Below, one piece after another: positions 20,452 to 29,630 of a stretch of 60,272 nucleotides of DNA. Position 1 is the first letter of the stretch. Each line of letters starts with the position of its first letter. Position numbers and translations under genes: made by a program. The stretch is from assembly GCA_016707685.1 (NCBI GenBank), contig JADJHE010000027.1:1-60272 (forward strand). The letters run 5' to 3'. The notes under the pieces are model-generated. The model saw only the letters and a program-made list of their open reading frames with translations. It did no database searches and was not told the origin of the DNA. This DNA comes from Bacteroidota bacterium. Lineage in GTDB: Bacteria > Bacteroidota > Bacteroidia > 2-12-FULL-35-15.

Positions 20452-22938
20452 TTGTTCAAACAAGCCAAATATCTCAAAATACTGTCAATAGCACTTGTTG
20501 TGTTTTATCAGTATGCTTGTAATCCAACAAAAAAGCTACAAGATGGCGAATACCTCTTGCATCGCAATGTGGTTATCAATAAGGATACTAAAGTGGAGAA
20601 TTCCGATATAGAAAGTTACATCAAACAAAAACCTAATCGTAAAATTTTATTGATATTCAAATTTCATCTTTGGCTGCATAATCTTGTTAATGAAGATAAG
20701 CTTAAAAGAAAACGAATTCTTTACGATAGCAAAAAGGCAGAAAAGAATATTAAACGTAAGGCAAAAGGAAAGAAACCCAAAACAAAAAACCGACAGTTAT
20801 TTGGCGAATGGCTTCTAAACATTGGTGAGCCTCCTGTTATTTTCGATTCGGTATTAACCGAAAAATCGTCACGACAAATTAAATCCTTAATGAATAACAA
20901 GGGTTATTTTGTGAGTACGGTTACGGATTCCGTTTATTTTAAAAGACGTAAACGTGCAAAAGTATATTATACCATTAAAGCATCCGAACCCTACACCATT
21001 AAAAATGTAGACTATTTAATACCAGATGAATTGGCTCAATATTATGTTTTTGCCGACTCATCCAATTGCCTCATAAAGAAAGGTGCGAATTACGATGTTG
21101 ATATAATGCAAAAAGAAAGGGAGCGTATTGCAAGTGAATTAAACAATAATGGATATTACTTTTTTGTAAAAGATTACGTGTATTACAAAGTGGATACTAC
21201 ATTAGGAAATAGACAAATTAATATCACACTTGGTATAAAAAATTACACCTATAAATACTCTGATTATTCCGATTCTATTGTTGAAACCCCTCATCAACGT
21301 TACTATATTAATAATATTTATGTAGTACCTGATTTTTCATCGAAGAAAAAAGAATCGGCTTCAAAGGACACTTTATTAGTAGAAGATTATTTGTTTTTGC
21401 ACCAAGGAAAATTAAAACATAAAACAAAAGTGATTTTAAATGCCATCTTTATCCGTAAAGGCGAATTGTATCAACAGAAAAATGCGGATGAATCCTATCA
21501 AAAATTATCCGAATTGCGCGCCTTCCGATCCATCAATATTTCATTCAAAAAAGTGAGTGGCGAATATTTAGACTGTTTTATACAATTAACTCCAGTCCTA
21601 AAACAATCATTTACCATTGAAACTGAAGGAACCAATACCTCTGGTAACCTTGGTATTTCGGGTAGTTTGGTATACCAAAACCGAAATGTATTTAGAGGAG
21701 CCGAAATACTGGAATTACGATTAAAAGGAGGTATTGAGGCGCAACGTGTTAACAATCAAAATTCGAATCAGTTGAATGATTTAACCGATTTCTCGAATCC
21801 TGCTCAACAATTTAATACGGTGGAGATCATTCCTGAAGTGAATTTATACATTCCACGTTTTTTAGTTCCCTTTAAAATAAAGGAATCAAAACGCTCCAAT
21901 CCAAAAACCGTATTTACGAGTTCGTATTCATTCCAGCGCAGACCTGATTTTACAAGGGAAATAACCAATCTTTCCTTTGGATACACTTGGCGCGAATCCG
22001 CTACAAAGCGTCATGCTGTTAGTCCGCTTGTTGTTAACTTAGTAAAGGTGAATTTAAGTGATGCATTCGAAAGTAACCTGTTCAATAATATTCGTGATTT
22101 ATACATTATTAATAGCTATAGTAATCACGTTTCTACCAGCACACGTTATACATTTACTTATAATGAACAGGATATAAAGAAAGAGCAAAACTTTAAATTT
22201 TTCCGTTTAAATGCCGAATCAAGTGGCAATATTTTAAGAGGTTTTTATGAATTAGCAAACCAAATGAACCCAGAAACATTTGAAGCAGATACACTTGGAC
22301 GCTTTTCTTTATTAAAAATACCATTTTCACAGTATGTTAGAATTGATGGTGATTTCAGGTACTACTACAACAAAAATCAAATCAACAAGGTTGTATTTCG
22401 TTTTGCTGCCGGTATAGGTAAACCATTTAAAAACTTCACCTCACTTCCGTTCGAACGAAGCTTTTTTAGTGGTGGCGCCAATGGAATTAGAGCTTGGCAG
22501 TCGCGTTCACTAGGACCAGGCTCCTACTCCGATAATGGTGAATTTACATTCGATCAATTGGGCGATGGACAATTGGAAGCCAATGTTGAATACCGTTTTA
22601 AACTTTTAAAAGTAGTACATGGCGCTTTGTTTGTTGATGCGGGGAATGTTTGGTTAAAAGAACCGAATGCAGCACGACCAGGTGGTGATTTTAAGTTGGA
22701 TCGTTTTTATAAGGAAATTGCTATTGGATCTGGCGTGGGATTGAGAGGCGATTTTAGCTTCTTCGTTATTCGATTTGATATGGGTATAAAAGTGAGAGAT
22801 CCTCAATTTTCTGAAAACAAACGTTGGGTAATAAATAATTTGTTCAACGAGCAATGGAAGAGCGATTATCGTTTGAGTCATAGCGACCGAAAATACTCTT
22901 TTTTAGCATTTAATATTGGTATTGGCTATCCTTTTTAG
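20452..22938 (+). CDS. tamL: TamL-type Omp85 outer-membrane lipoprotein
   Basis: An 828-residue BamA/TamA-family protein. The N-terminal signal ends in a lipobox (VFYQYACNPTKKLQDGEYLL), typical of the Bacteroidota TamL branch, which works with TamB to insert outer-membrane proteins. POTRA-like repeats follow (for example ASELNNNGYYFFVKDYVYYK, and YQKLSELRAFRSINISFK near residue 350). The C-terminal 400 residues form the 16-strand barrel, containing the Omp85 loop-6 region (RSFFSGGANGIRAWQSRSLGPG) and a terminal strand ending in Phe (FLAFNIGIGYPF). No ATG is available; TTG at 20452 gives a proper signal peptide. Divergence from a SpoU methyltransferase gene is a recurring arrangement in this phylum. 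Confidence 0.88.
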   Translation: MFKQAKYLKILSIALVVFYQYACNPTKKLQDGEYLLHRNVVINKDTKVENSDIESYIKQKPNRKILLIFKFHLWLHNLVNEDKLKRKRILYDSKKAEKNIKRKAKGKKPKTKNRQLFGEWLLNIGEPPVIFDSVLTEKSSRQIKSLMNNKGYFVSTVTDSVYFKRRKRAKVYYTIKASEPYTIKNVDYLIPDELAQYYVFADSSNCLIKKGANYDVDIMQKERERIASELNNNGYYFFVKDYVYYKVDTTLGNRQINITLGIKNYTYKYSDYSDSIVETPHQRYYINNIYVVPDFSSKKKESASKDTLLVEDYLFLHQGKLKHKTKVILNAIFIRKGELYQQKNADESYQKLSELRAFRSINISFKKVSGEYLDCFIQLTPVLKQSFTIETEGTNTSGNLGISGSLVYQNRNVFRGAEILELRLKGGIEAQRVNNQNSNQLNDLTDFSNPAQQFNTVEIIPEVNLYIPRFLVPFKIKESKRSNPKTVFTSSYSFQRRPDFTREITNLSFGYTWRESATKRHAVSPLVVNLVKVNLSDAFESNLFNNIRDLYIINSYSNHVSTSTRYTFTYNEQDIKKEQNFKFFRLNAESSGNILRGFYELANQMNPETFEADTLGRFSLLKIPFSQYVRIDGDFRYYYNKNQINKVVFRFAAGIGKPFKNFTSLPFERSFFSGGANGIRAWQSRSLGPGSYSDNGEFTFDQLGDGQLEANVEYRFKLLKVVHGALFVDAGNVWLKEPNAARPGGDFKLDRFYKEIAIGSGVGLRGDFSFFVIRFDMGIKVRDPQFSENKRWVINNLFNEQWKSDYRLSHSDRKYSFLAFNIGIGYPF

Positions 22939-23003
22939 TCAATTCCCCCTCTCCTACTCAAATTTTAGAATTAAAAGCTTATTTCATAATCATAAAAAAT
23001 TAT

Positions 23004-23011
23004 TAGCTTTG
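23004..23011 (+). promoter_or_regulatory. -7 element of the aldolase gene
   Basis: TAGCTTTG matches the TAnnTTTG consensus 36 nt before the ATG. The matching -33 position reads TTT instead of TTG. Confidence 0.45.
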
Positions 23012-23047
23012 CCTTCCTAAAATAATAAATAGAAAATAGTTATAGAT

Positions 23048-24106
23048 ATGGCAACTAAAAAAATTGAAGCGTTATTAGGCGCAAATGCGGATAATTTATT
23101 GAATCATACTTGTAAAACGATTCCAAAAGAAAGCATCCATTTACCTGGTGGCGATTTTGTGGATCGTATTTTTATGGGTTCAAATCGTAATCCTCAGGTT
23201 TTACGTAGCCTTCAACAATTATATGGAACAGGACGTTTAGCGAATACTGATTACATAAGTATTTTACCTGTCGACCAAGGGATTGAGCACAGTGCTGGTG
23301 CATCGTTCGCTCCAAATCCTATCTATTTTGATTCTGAAAATATTGTAAAATTAGCGATAGAAGGTGGTTGTAATGCAGTGGCATCAACTTATGGTGTATT
23401 GGCTTCGGTAGCTCGCAAATACGCTCATAAAATTCCTTTTATTGTTAAAATTAATCATAACGAATTTTTAACTTACCCTGATAAGTTTGACCAAATCATG
23501 TTTGGTTCGGTTGAAGAAGCTTATAACATGGGTGCTGTTGCTGTTGGTGCAACCATTTACTTCGGTTCTCCTGAATCGAATCGTCAAATTGTGGAAGTTG
23601 CAAAAGCATTTGAACGTGCTCATCAATTAGGTATGGCTACTATTTTATGGTGCTATACTCGTAGTAGTGCTTTCAAAAAAGACGGAGTTGATTACCATAC
23701 AGCTGCCGATTTATCATCACAAGCAAACCATTTAGGTGTAACCATTCAAGCAGATATCATCAAACAAAAATTATCGGATAAAAACGGTGGTTATTTGGCT
23801 ACAGGACACGGAAAAACAAGTCCGAAAGTATATTCTGAATTAACAACTGATCACATGATTGACTTATGTCGTTACCAAGTAGCTAATTGCTATATGGGAC
23901 GTATGGGATTAATCAACAGTGGTGGTGAATCAAAAGGAGCAAGTGATTTGGCTGAAGCAGTAACAACAGCTGTAATCAACAAACGTGCTGGCGGACAAGG
24001 ATTAATTTCTGGACGTAAAGCATTCCAAAAACCAATGAAAGAAGGTGTTGAATTGTTAAACACTATTCAGGATGTGTATTTGGATAATACAATTACAATA
24101 GCATAA
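23048..24106 (+). CDS. fbaB: fructose-bisphosphate aldolase class I (FbaB/DhnA type)
   Basis: A 352-residue Schiff-base aldolase that splits fructose 1,6-bisphosphate into DHAP and glyceraldehyde 3-phosphate, or condenses them in gluconeogenesis. It belongs to the prokaryotic class I (DhnA/FbaB) group: SILPVDQGIEHSAGASFAPN near residue 77 and an active-site region VKINHNEFLTYP that includes a conserved Lys. It then has GAVAVGATIYFGSPES and a C-terminal phosphate-binding RMGLINSGGESKG. No zinc ligands of class II enzymes are present. It is followed by a short low-complexity spacer (24107-24186) and accD on the same strand. Confidence 0.92.
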   Translation: MATKKIEALLGANADNLLNHTCKTIPKESIHLPGGDFVDRIFMGSNRNPQVLRSLQQLYGTGRLANTDYISILPVDQGIEHSAGASFAPNPIYFDSENIVKLAIEGGCNAVASTYGVLASVARKYAHKIPFIVKINHNEFLTYPDKFDQIMFGSVEEAYNMGAVAVGATIYFGSPESNRQIVEVAKAFERAHQLGMATILWCYTRSSAFKKDGVDYHTAADLSSQANHLGVTIQADIIKQKLSDKNGGYLATGHGKTSPKVYSELTTDHMIDLCRYQVANCYMGRMGLINSGGESKGASDLAEAVTTAVINKRAGGQGLISGRKAFQKPMKEGVELLNTIQDVYLDNTITIA

Positions 24107-24186
24107 ATCAGTTGCTGGTTGTTGGTAATTGGTAATTCATAACCAAATTCACTAACAACTAATAACAAACAACTAATAACAAAAAC

Positions 24187-25038
24187 ATGAGTTGGTTTAA
24201 ACGAAAAAAAGAAGGAATTACTACCACTACAGGTGAGAAGAAGGAAACGCCAGAAGGATTGTGGTACAAATGCCCGAAATGTAAAAAGATTACCTCTTCT
24301 GATGAGCATGCACAACATTTGTATGTTTGCTCAAATGCAGAATGTAATTACCACGAAAAGATAGGTTCAAAGGAATATTTTGAGATTATTTTCGATAACA
24401 ATGAATTTACCGAATTGAATCCAAACTTAACGGCAGGTGACCCATTAGACTTTACAGACACAAAAAAATATACCGATCGTTTACAAGATTCTATCAAAAA
24501 AACGAATTTAAAAGATGCTATCAGAACAGCACATGGCAAAGTAGATGGAGAAGATTTAGTGGTTGCTTGTATGGATTTCAGTTTTATTGGTGGTTCGATG
24601 GGTTCTGTTGTAGGTGAAAAAATTGCTCGTTCAATCGATTATTGCCTAAAAAACCGTATTCCATTGATGATTATTTCTAAATCGGGCGGTGCACGTATGA
24701 TGGAAGCGGCCTTTTCATTGATGCAAATGGCAAAAACATCTGCTAAGTTATCTTTGATGGCAGAAGCAAAAATTCCGTATATCTCCTTTTTAACAGACCC
24801 TACAACAGGTGGTGTTACAGCATCGTATGCGATGTTGGGCGATTTAAACATTGCTGAACCTGGTGCTTTGATTGGATTTGCTGGTCCGCGCGTGGTAAAA
24901 GAAACCATCGGAAAAGACTTGCCAAAAGGCTTTCAAACCTCAGAATTCGTTTTGGAACATGGCTTTTTAGATAAGATTGTTTCTCGTACCGAGTTAAAAG
25001 AAAAGCTAGCACAATTGCTTAAAATGTTCAAGAATTAA
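24187..25038 (+). CDS. accD: acetyl-CoA carboxylase carboxyltransferase subunit beta
   Basis: AccD with AccA forms the carboxyltransferase that moves CO2 from carboxybiotin to acetyl-CoA, making malonyl-CoA for fatty-acid synthesis. The 283-residue protein begins with the N-terminal zinc ribbon: CPKCKKITSSDE, then CSNAEC about 20 residues later. The crotonase-like carboxyltransferase core has ISKSGGARMMEAAFSLMQMA and the oxyanion segment DPTTGGVTASYAMLGD followed by EPGALIGFAGPRV. Length and architecture are normal. A biotin carboxylase gene lies about 19.5 kb away, not in the same operon. Confidence 0.95.
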   Translation: MSWFKRKKEGITTTTGEKKETPEGLWYKCPKCKKITSSDEHAQHLYVCSNAECNYHEKIGSKEYFEIIFDNNEFTELNPNLTAGDPLDFTDTKKYTDRLQDSIKKTNLKDAIRTAHGKVDGEDLVVACMDFSFIGGSMGSVVGEKIARSIDYCLKNRIPLMIISKSGGARMMEAAFSLMQMAKTSAKLSLMAEAKIPYISFLTDPTTGGVTASYAMLGDLNIAEPGALIGFAGPRVVKETIGKDLPKGFQTSEFVLEHGFLDKIVSRTELKEKLAQLLKMFKN

Positions 25039-25089
25039 TGGTTTGAATAAGAAATAAGCAGGATTTTAAGAAACTGAGTTAAAAAATTA

Positions 25090-25119
25090 TTGCAGATTTA
25101 AAAAAGATATTTATCTTTG
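25090..25119 (+). promoter_or_regulatory. rpsO promoter
   Basis: TTG (25090-25092), a 19-nt spacer and TATCTTTG (25112-25119) exactly match the Bacteroidota -33/-7 pattern. The rpsO ATG is 37 nt further on. Confidence 0.7.
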
Positions 25120-25155
25120 CAATCCGAAAAATAAAAATTAAAAATACCAAATACA

Positions 25156-25425
25156 ATGTATTTAACTTCTGAAATTAAAAAAGACATTTTCAAAAAACAC
25201 GGAAAATCTGAGAAAGACACTGGATCTGCTGAAGGACAAGTTGCTTTATTCTCTCACAGAATTGATCATTTAACTGCTCACTTAAAGAAAAACAAAAAAG
25301 ATTTTGGTACGCAACGTGCTTTGATCAATTTGGTTGGAAAAAGACGTAGTATGTTAGATTATATCAAAGCAAACGATATTGAGCGTTACCGTGCAATCAT
25401 CAAAGTATTAGACTTAAGAAAATAA
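25156..25425 (+). CDS. rpsO: 30S ribosomal protein S15
   Basis: An 89-residue S15, a primary 16S rRNA-binding protein that organises the platform of the small subunit. The family pattern is clear: KHGKSEKDTGSAEGQVALFS with conserved TGS, then HRIDHLTAHLKKNKKD with the rRNA-contacting His and Asp, then LVGKRRSMLDYIK. It has its own promoter and terminator and is followed by pnp on the same strand, the rpsO-pnp order common in bacteria. Confidence 0.97.
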   Translation: MYLTSEIKKDIFKKHGKSEKDTGSAEGQVALFSHRIDHLTAHLKKNKKDFGTQRALINLVGKRRSMLDYIKANDIERYRAIIKVLDLRK

Positions 25426-25451
25426 TCTTAATGCATCTATAATATACAATT

Positions 25452-25483
25452 AAAAAGCATTCCGAATCATCGGGATGCTTTTT
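25452..25483 (+). terminator. terminator between rpsO and pnp
   Basis: A 14-bp stem around GCATTCCGA/TCGGGATGC with an ATCA loop and one T-G pair runs into a T-run. It likely attenuates but need not abolish rpsO-pnp co-transcription. Confidence 0.8.
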
Positions 25484-25596
25484 GTATTTTTATTATATCA
25501 ATATTCTTCTGCTTACACTCCCCTATTTTAAAGGGATTGAAAATAGAAACAGGTCAAAGAGGTCAATGAAAACAATAAATTAAAAACAAAAAAATT

Positions 25597-27747
25597 ATGT
25601 CACAAATTGGAATTACACACACGTTCGCATTAGCTGATGGACGTGAAATTACACTAGAAACAGGAAAATTAGCGAAACAAGCTGATGGATCTGTTGTAGT
25701 AAAAATGGGCAACACCATGTTGCTTGCAACAATTGTATCGAACAAAGATGCAAAAGAAGGAACAGATTTTTTACCATTATCTGTTGATTATCAAGAGAAA
25801 TTCGCGGCAGCAGGCCGTTTTCCAGGAGGCTTCTTTAAGCGTGAAGCAAGAATCTCTGATTACGAAGTTTTAATTTGCCGTTTAGTGGATCGTGCATTAC
25901 GCCCACTTTTCCCTGCTGATTATCACTCCGATACACAAGTATTGATTTCATTAATTTCAGGTGATGTAAACACCATGCCAGATGCATTGGCTTGTTTAGC
26001 TGCTTCTGCTGCTATCTCTGTTTCTGATATCCCGTTTGACGGACCCGTATCGGAAGTACGTGTTGGTAAAGTAGATGGTAAATTAGTTATCAATCCTTCT
26101 GTTGAAGATAACGCAAAATCAACATTGGATATGATTATCGCTGCTTCGGCAAAAGATATCATGATGGTAGAAGGTGAAATGGATGAGTGCTCTGAAGCAG
26201 AAATGTTAGAAGCAATTAAATTCGGACACGAAGCAATTAAGATACAAATCAATGCTATCAAGGAATTAGTTGCAAAAGTAGAAGCTGTTAAAGGTAAAAT
26301 TGTGAAACGTGAATACAATCACGAAACAAACGATGCTGAATTGAAAGAACGTGTTTACAAAGCACTTTACGATAAAGCATACGCTGTAGCTAAATCACAA
26401 AACCCAAATAAAAAAGAACGTGGTGCTGCTTTCAAAGCTGTTGTAACTGAATTTATTGATTCATTACCAGAAGAAGAAAAAGCAACAATCAACACTTCTT
26501 TAGTTAAAAAATATTACCATGATGTGGAGTACGATGCTGTTCGCAGATTTGTATTGGATGAAAGAGCTCGTTTAGATGGTCGTAAAACAAACCAAATCCG
26601 CCCTATTTGGAGCGAAGTAGGTTATTTACCTTCTGCACATGGTTCTTCAATCTTTACACGTGGAGAAACACAATCATTAACTACAGTTACTTTAGGTACA
26701 AAATTAGATCTTCAATCAATTGACAGAGCTTTGTACCAGGGTTCAAATAACTTTATGTTGCATTACAACTTCCCTGCATTTTCTACAGGTGAAGTAAAAC
26801 CAAATCGTGGTCCAGGAAGACGTGAAGTTGGACATGGTAATTTGGCTGAGCGTGCTTTGAGAAAAGTATTATCACCAGAAAATCCATACACTGTTCGTGT
26901 TGTTTCTGATATTTTAGAATCAAATGGTTCTTCATCAATGGCAACTGTTTGTGCTGGTACATTAGCATTAATGGATGCTGGTGTTAAAATCACAAAACCA
27001 GTTTCTGGTATTGCAATGGGTTTAATTACGGATGACAAAGGAAAATATGCTATCCTTTCTGATATCTTAGGAGATGAAGATCATTTAGGTGATATGGACT
27101 TTAAAGTTACAGGAACAAAAGATGGTATCACTGCTTGTCAGATGGACTTAAAAGTAGATGGTTTACCTTACGAAGTAATGGCAGAAGCATTACAACAAGC
27201 AAAAGAAGGACGTTTACACATTCTTGGAGAAATGGCGAAAACCATTACTGCTCCTCGTGAAGATTACAAACCACACGCTCCTCGTATTGTTAAAATGACT
27301 ATTCCTAAAGAATTTATCGGTGCTATCATCGGACCTGGAGGAAAAATCATTCAAGAAATGCAACGCGAAACTGGTGCTGTTATCGTTATCGAAGAAAAAG
27401 ACAACATGGGACATATTGATATCGTTGCAACAAATGCAGACGCAATCAATGCTGTATTAGCTAAAATTAAAGGCATCGTTGCTCAACCAGAAGTTGGTGA
27501 AGTATACGAAGGAAAAGTAAAATCAATTATGGCATTTGGTGCTTTCGTTGAATTTATGCCTGGTAAAGATGGTCTATTACACATCTCTGAAGTTGGACAC
27601 ACTCGTTTAGAGTCAATGGATGGTGTTTTAAAAGAAGGTGAAAAAATCCAAGTGAAATTAATCGGAGTTGATCCTAAAACAGGAAAATTCAAATTATCTC
27701 GCAAGGCTTTGTTACCTAAACCAGAACAAGCTACAGCTCAAAATTAA
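25597..27747 (+). CDS. pnp: polyribonucleotide nucleotidyltransferase (PNPase)
   Basis: A 716-residue trimeric 3'-5' phosphorolytic exoribonuclease central to mRNA turnover. Two RNase PH-like cores are present. The second carries the active site, with SNGSSSMATVCAGT for phosphate binding and the metal-binding acidic cluster in DILGDEDHLGDMDFKVTG near residue 490. A KH domain (EFIGAIIGPGGKIIQEM) and an S1 domain (YEGKVKSIMAFGAFVEFMPG) follow, and the protein ends in a short Gln/Ala tail. All domains are complete and in frame. Confidence 0.97.
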   Translation: MSQIGITHTFALADGREITLETGKLAKQADGSVVVKMGNTMLLATIVSNKDAKEGTDFLPLSVDYQEKFAAAGRFPGGFFKREARISDYEVLICRLVDRALRPLFPADYHSDTQVLISLISGDVNTMPDALACLAASAAISVSDIPFDGPVSEVRVGKVDGKLVINPSVEDNAKSTLDMIIAASAKDIMMVEGEMDECSEAEMLEAIKFGHEAIKIQINAIKELVAKVEAVKGKIVKREYNHETNDAELKERVYKALYDKAYAVAKSQNPNKKERGAAFKAVVTEFIDSLPEEEKATINTSLVKKYYHDVEYDAVRRFVLDERARLDGRKTNQIRPIWSEVGYLPSAHGSSIFTRGETQSLTTVTLGTKLDLQSIDRALYQGSNNFMLHYNFPAFSTGEVKPNRGPGRREVGHGNLAERALRKVLSPENPYTVRVVSDILESNGSSSMATVCAGTLALMDAGVKITKPVSGIAMGLITDDKGKYAILSDILGDEDHLGDMDFKVTGTKDGITACQMDLKVDGLPYEVMAEALQQAKEGRLHILGEMAKTITAPREDYKPHAPRIVKMTIPKEFIGAIIGPGGKIIQEMQRETGAVIVIEEKDNMGHIDIVATNADAINAVLAKIKGIVAQPEVGEVYEGKVKSIMAFGAFVEFMPGKDGLLHISEVGHTRLESMDGVLKEGEKIQVKLIGVDPKTGKFKLSRKALLPKPEQATAQN

Positions 27748-27752
27748 TATCG

Positions 27753-27783
27753 AAGCCCCTTCAAAATGAAGGGGCTTTTTTTT
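27753..27783 (+). terminator. pnp terminator
   Basis: A perfect stem AAGCCCCTTC/GAAGGGGCTT with a 5-nt loop is followed by a run of T residues. Confidence 0.9.
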
Positions 27784-27801
27784 ATCTCTTAAATTTCATT
27801 T

Positions 27802-28182
27802 ATGACACTCGATTACATAAGCAATATAAATGAATACGCAGATGATGTTGTTCGCCTCTACGACTTTGATATGGCGCAAGCCATCTTGTTTAGAGATGCT
27901 GTTCAAGATAGTATCCTGAATAAAAAACAAACGCTTGAATTGGCTAGCCTTCCATTTATTGAATCAAGAAATTGTATGCTCACGCTCCGACTATCGGAGG
28001 AAGATTTAGGAATTGAAATTCAAAGAAGTGCGCAGTTGTATTGCGATTTAACCCTTGAAGCCTACCAAACAATGGTTAAACTATTGGAACCTTTTTGCAA
28101 CAGAGAAACAAAAGGTTATAAATGTTTGTATGATGTAGACTCCCCTACCGATTTGCTTTTTTCTCCTGGTGGTACTTGGTAA
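27802..28182 (+). CDS. hypothetical protein downstream of pnp
   Basis: A 126-residue soluble, acidic protein with no signal peptide or membrane segment; I do not recognise the family. The body is predicted mixed alpha/beta, with notable segments RNCMLTLRLSEEDLGIEI and YQTMVKLLEPFCNRETKGY, and it ends SPTDLLFSPGGTW. Codon use resembles its neighbours, and ATG 27802 sits just after the pnp terminator, so it is probably a real gene. Just past the stop the sequence becomes unusually G-rich. Confidence 0.65.
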   Translation: MTLDYISNINEYADDVVRLYDFDMAQAILFRDAVQDSILNKKQTLELASLPFIESRNCMLTLRLSEEDLGIEIQRSAQLYCDLTLEAYQTMVKLLEPFCNRETKGYKCLYDVDSPTDLLFSPGGTW

Positions 28183-28189
28183 TATGAAT

Positions 28190-28318
28190 CAAAAACGTCC
28201 CCGGTTCGCGTTTTGATGGGGGGGGTTTGTCTTGGGGTGAAGCCTAATTGGTGCAAGGCCGGTGGTGGGGGGGGCTCCTGGCTGGTCATATCGGGGCTGT
28301 TCATGTCGTTCAAAGTAA
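28190..28318. other. anomalous G-rich intergenic segment
   Basis: About 130 bases are far richer in G than anything else in the window, with runs of eight G near 28218 and 28268 and almost no A-tracts. A weak AAAACG...CGTTTT hairpin at the left edge may be the remains of the preceding gene's terminator. No ORF is convincing. Low-quality sequence is the simplest explanation. Confidence 0.5.
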
Positions 28319-28320
28319 CT

Positions 28321-28357
28321 AAAAACGCCTTCCACTAACTGTTGGAAGGGCGTTTTT
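28321..28357 (-). terminator. terminator of the yceI-family gene
   Basis: A stem AAAAACGCCTTCCA/TGGAAGGGCGTTTTT with one bulged G and a 7-8 nt loop follows the minus-strand gene and gives a T-run in that direction. It is nearly symmetric and could also work on the plus strand. Confidence 0.8.
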
Positions 28358-28370
28358 CTGTACTAACCAA

Positions 28371-28967
28371 TTATTTTTTAGCAACAACGTTTACGTTTAA
28401 TTCAAAATCATCGCTGATTGCTTTATCGCCAATACCTTCAAATATACTCGCTGAACCGTATTTAATATCAAATTTTGTACGGTTAACGGTGATTTTAGCA
28501 ACAGTAACAACTGCTTTGTCATTCATTGTAATAATAGCAGGGAATGTAATTTCGTTTGTAATTCCTTTGATTGTTAATTTACCAGTTACATCGAAGTTTG
28601 TTCCTTCTTTTTGAACTGCTTTCGTAATTTCAAATTTAGCAGTTGGATTTTTTTCTGTACTGAAAAAATCATCCGACTTTAAATGTCCGATTAATTTACC
28701 ATTCCATTCTTTGTCAGTTAAATCAGTACAAGTAATTGAAGTCATATCAAATTCGAATGAACCACCAGCAATTTTACCATGATCAACTGAAATTGTTCCT
28801 TTTGTGATGTTGATTCCACCTTTGTGTTCACCTGTTACTTTTTTACCTAACCAAGTTGCTGTAGTTGATTTTGTATCAACGTTAAATGTGTCGGTATGCT
28901 TTGTTGTAAAAGCAAATGTTACTACTGCAGCTACTGCAATAATTCCTGTTGTAAGTTTGTTTATCAT
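28371..28967 (-). CDS. YceI-family exported lipocalin-like protein
   Basis: A 198-residue YceI-like protein, a beta-barrel that binds isoprenoid or other lipophilic ligands in the periplasm. The N-terminus is a signal peptide (MINKLTTGIIAVAAVVTFAF). Family landmarks are DTFNVDTKSTTATWLGKKVTG at the start, SFEFDMTSITCTDL in the middle, GHLKSDDFFSTEKNPTAKFE, and VTGKLTIKGITNEITFPA, with a closing FDIKYGSASIFEG segment. It is monocistronic, with a palindrome overlapping its promoter. Confidence 0.9.
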   Translation of the reverse strand: MINKLTTGIIAVAAVVTFAFTTKHTDTFNVDTKSTTATWLGKKVTGEHKGGINITKGTISVDHGKIAGGSFEFDMTSITCTDLTDKEWNGKLIGHLKSDDFFSTEKNPTAKFEITKAVQKEGTNFDVTGKLTIKGITNEITFPAIITMNDKAVVTVAKITVNRTKFDIKYGSASIFEGIGDKAISDDFELNVNVVAKK

Positions 28968-29002
28968 TTCTTTTAATTTAAGGGTTTTTAATATTTATAA
29001 TG

Positions 29003-29034
29003 CAAAGATATAAAATTATATGTACATACATATA
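29003..29034 (-). promoter_or_regulatory. yceI promoter with overlapping 18-bp palindrome
   Basis: On the minus strand, TATCTTTG (29010-29003) is a consensus -7 element 35 nt before the ATG. Immediately upstream, 29017-29034 is a perfect palindrome TATATGTA-CA-TACATATA sitting between the -7 and -33 positions. Such a site would suit a dimeric repressor; the regulator is unknown. Confidence 0.5.
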
Positions 29035-29093
29035 ATGTATTAACATAATTTAGCAAAATAAAGCATAATACATTGAATTACAGATAAATAAAT

Positions 29094-29573
29094 TTATTTT
29101 TTAAATTCGATTGAGAGGGAATTTACACAATAACGCAATCCGGTAGGCTTCGGTCCGTCTTCAAAAACATGACCCAAATGCCCGCCACATTTAGTACAGG
29201 TGATTTCAGTACGAATCATTCCATGGGTTTTATCGGTAGTATAAGTAACTCTGCTCGAATCAATAGCATCCGAGAAACTTGGCCAGCCACATCCAGCATC
29301 AAACTTTGTATCCGATTTAAATAACTCGGCACCACAAGCGGCACAAACATAAGTTCCTTTTTCTTTATGTAAATAATATTTGCCTGTATAAGGGGTTTCT
29401 GTCCCTTTTTGTCGAATTACTTGGTATTGCTCTGGACTTAATACCTTTTTCCACTCTTCTTCGGTTTTTGTTACTTTGTTTGAAGTACTCATAGGTTTAG
29501 TAGTTTTTGGTTGACTATTACTAGTGCATGAAGCAAAAGTAAATAGAATGACTAAATAAAATATCGATTTCAT
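29094..29573 (-). CDS. msrB: peptide-methionine (R)-S-oxide reductase, lipoprotein form
   Basis: MsrB repairs methionine-R-sulfoxide in proteins. The 159-residue protein starts with a lipoprotein signal (LVILFTFASCTSNSQ), so this copy acts outside the cytoplasm. The structural zinc site is present as CAAC and CTKC. The substrate segment is GCGWPSFSDAI, and the catalytic cysteine is in GLRYCVNSLSIEF near the C-terminus. A likely promoter (TAAATTTG near 29633-29626, with TTG 21 nt upstream) overlaps the end of comM. Confidence 0.94.
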   Translation of the reverse strand: MKSIFYLVILFTFASCTSNSQPKTTKPMSTSNKVTKTEEEWKKVLSPEQYQVIRQKGTETPYTGKYYLHKEKGTYVCAACGAELFKSDTKFDAGCGWPSFSDAIDSSRVTYTTDKTHGMIRTEITCTKCGGHLGHVFEDGPKPTGLRYCVNSLSIEFKK

Positions 29574-29630
29574 GATTGTTCTTTTTTAGTAAACCAAAAA
29601 GTACGTAAAATTGTTTTACTATTAACAAAT

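Noticed and set aside
24107..24186. Low-complexity stretch of repeated AACTAATAAC- and GTTGGTAATT-like words
   Set aside because: It is short and imperfect, with no hairpin; ordinary low-complexity spacer DNA rather than a repeat element.
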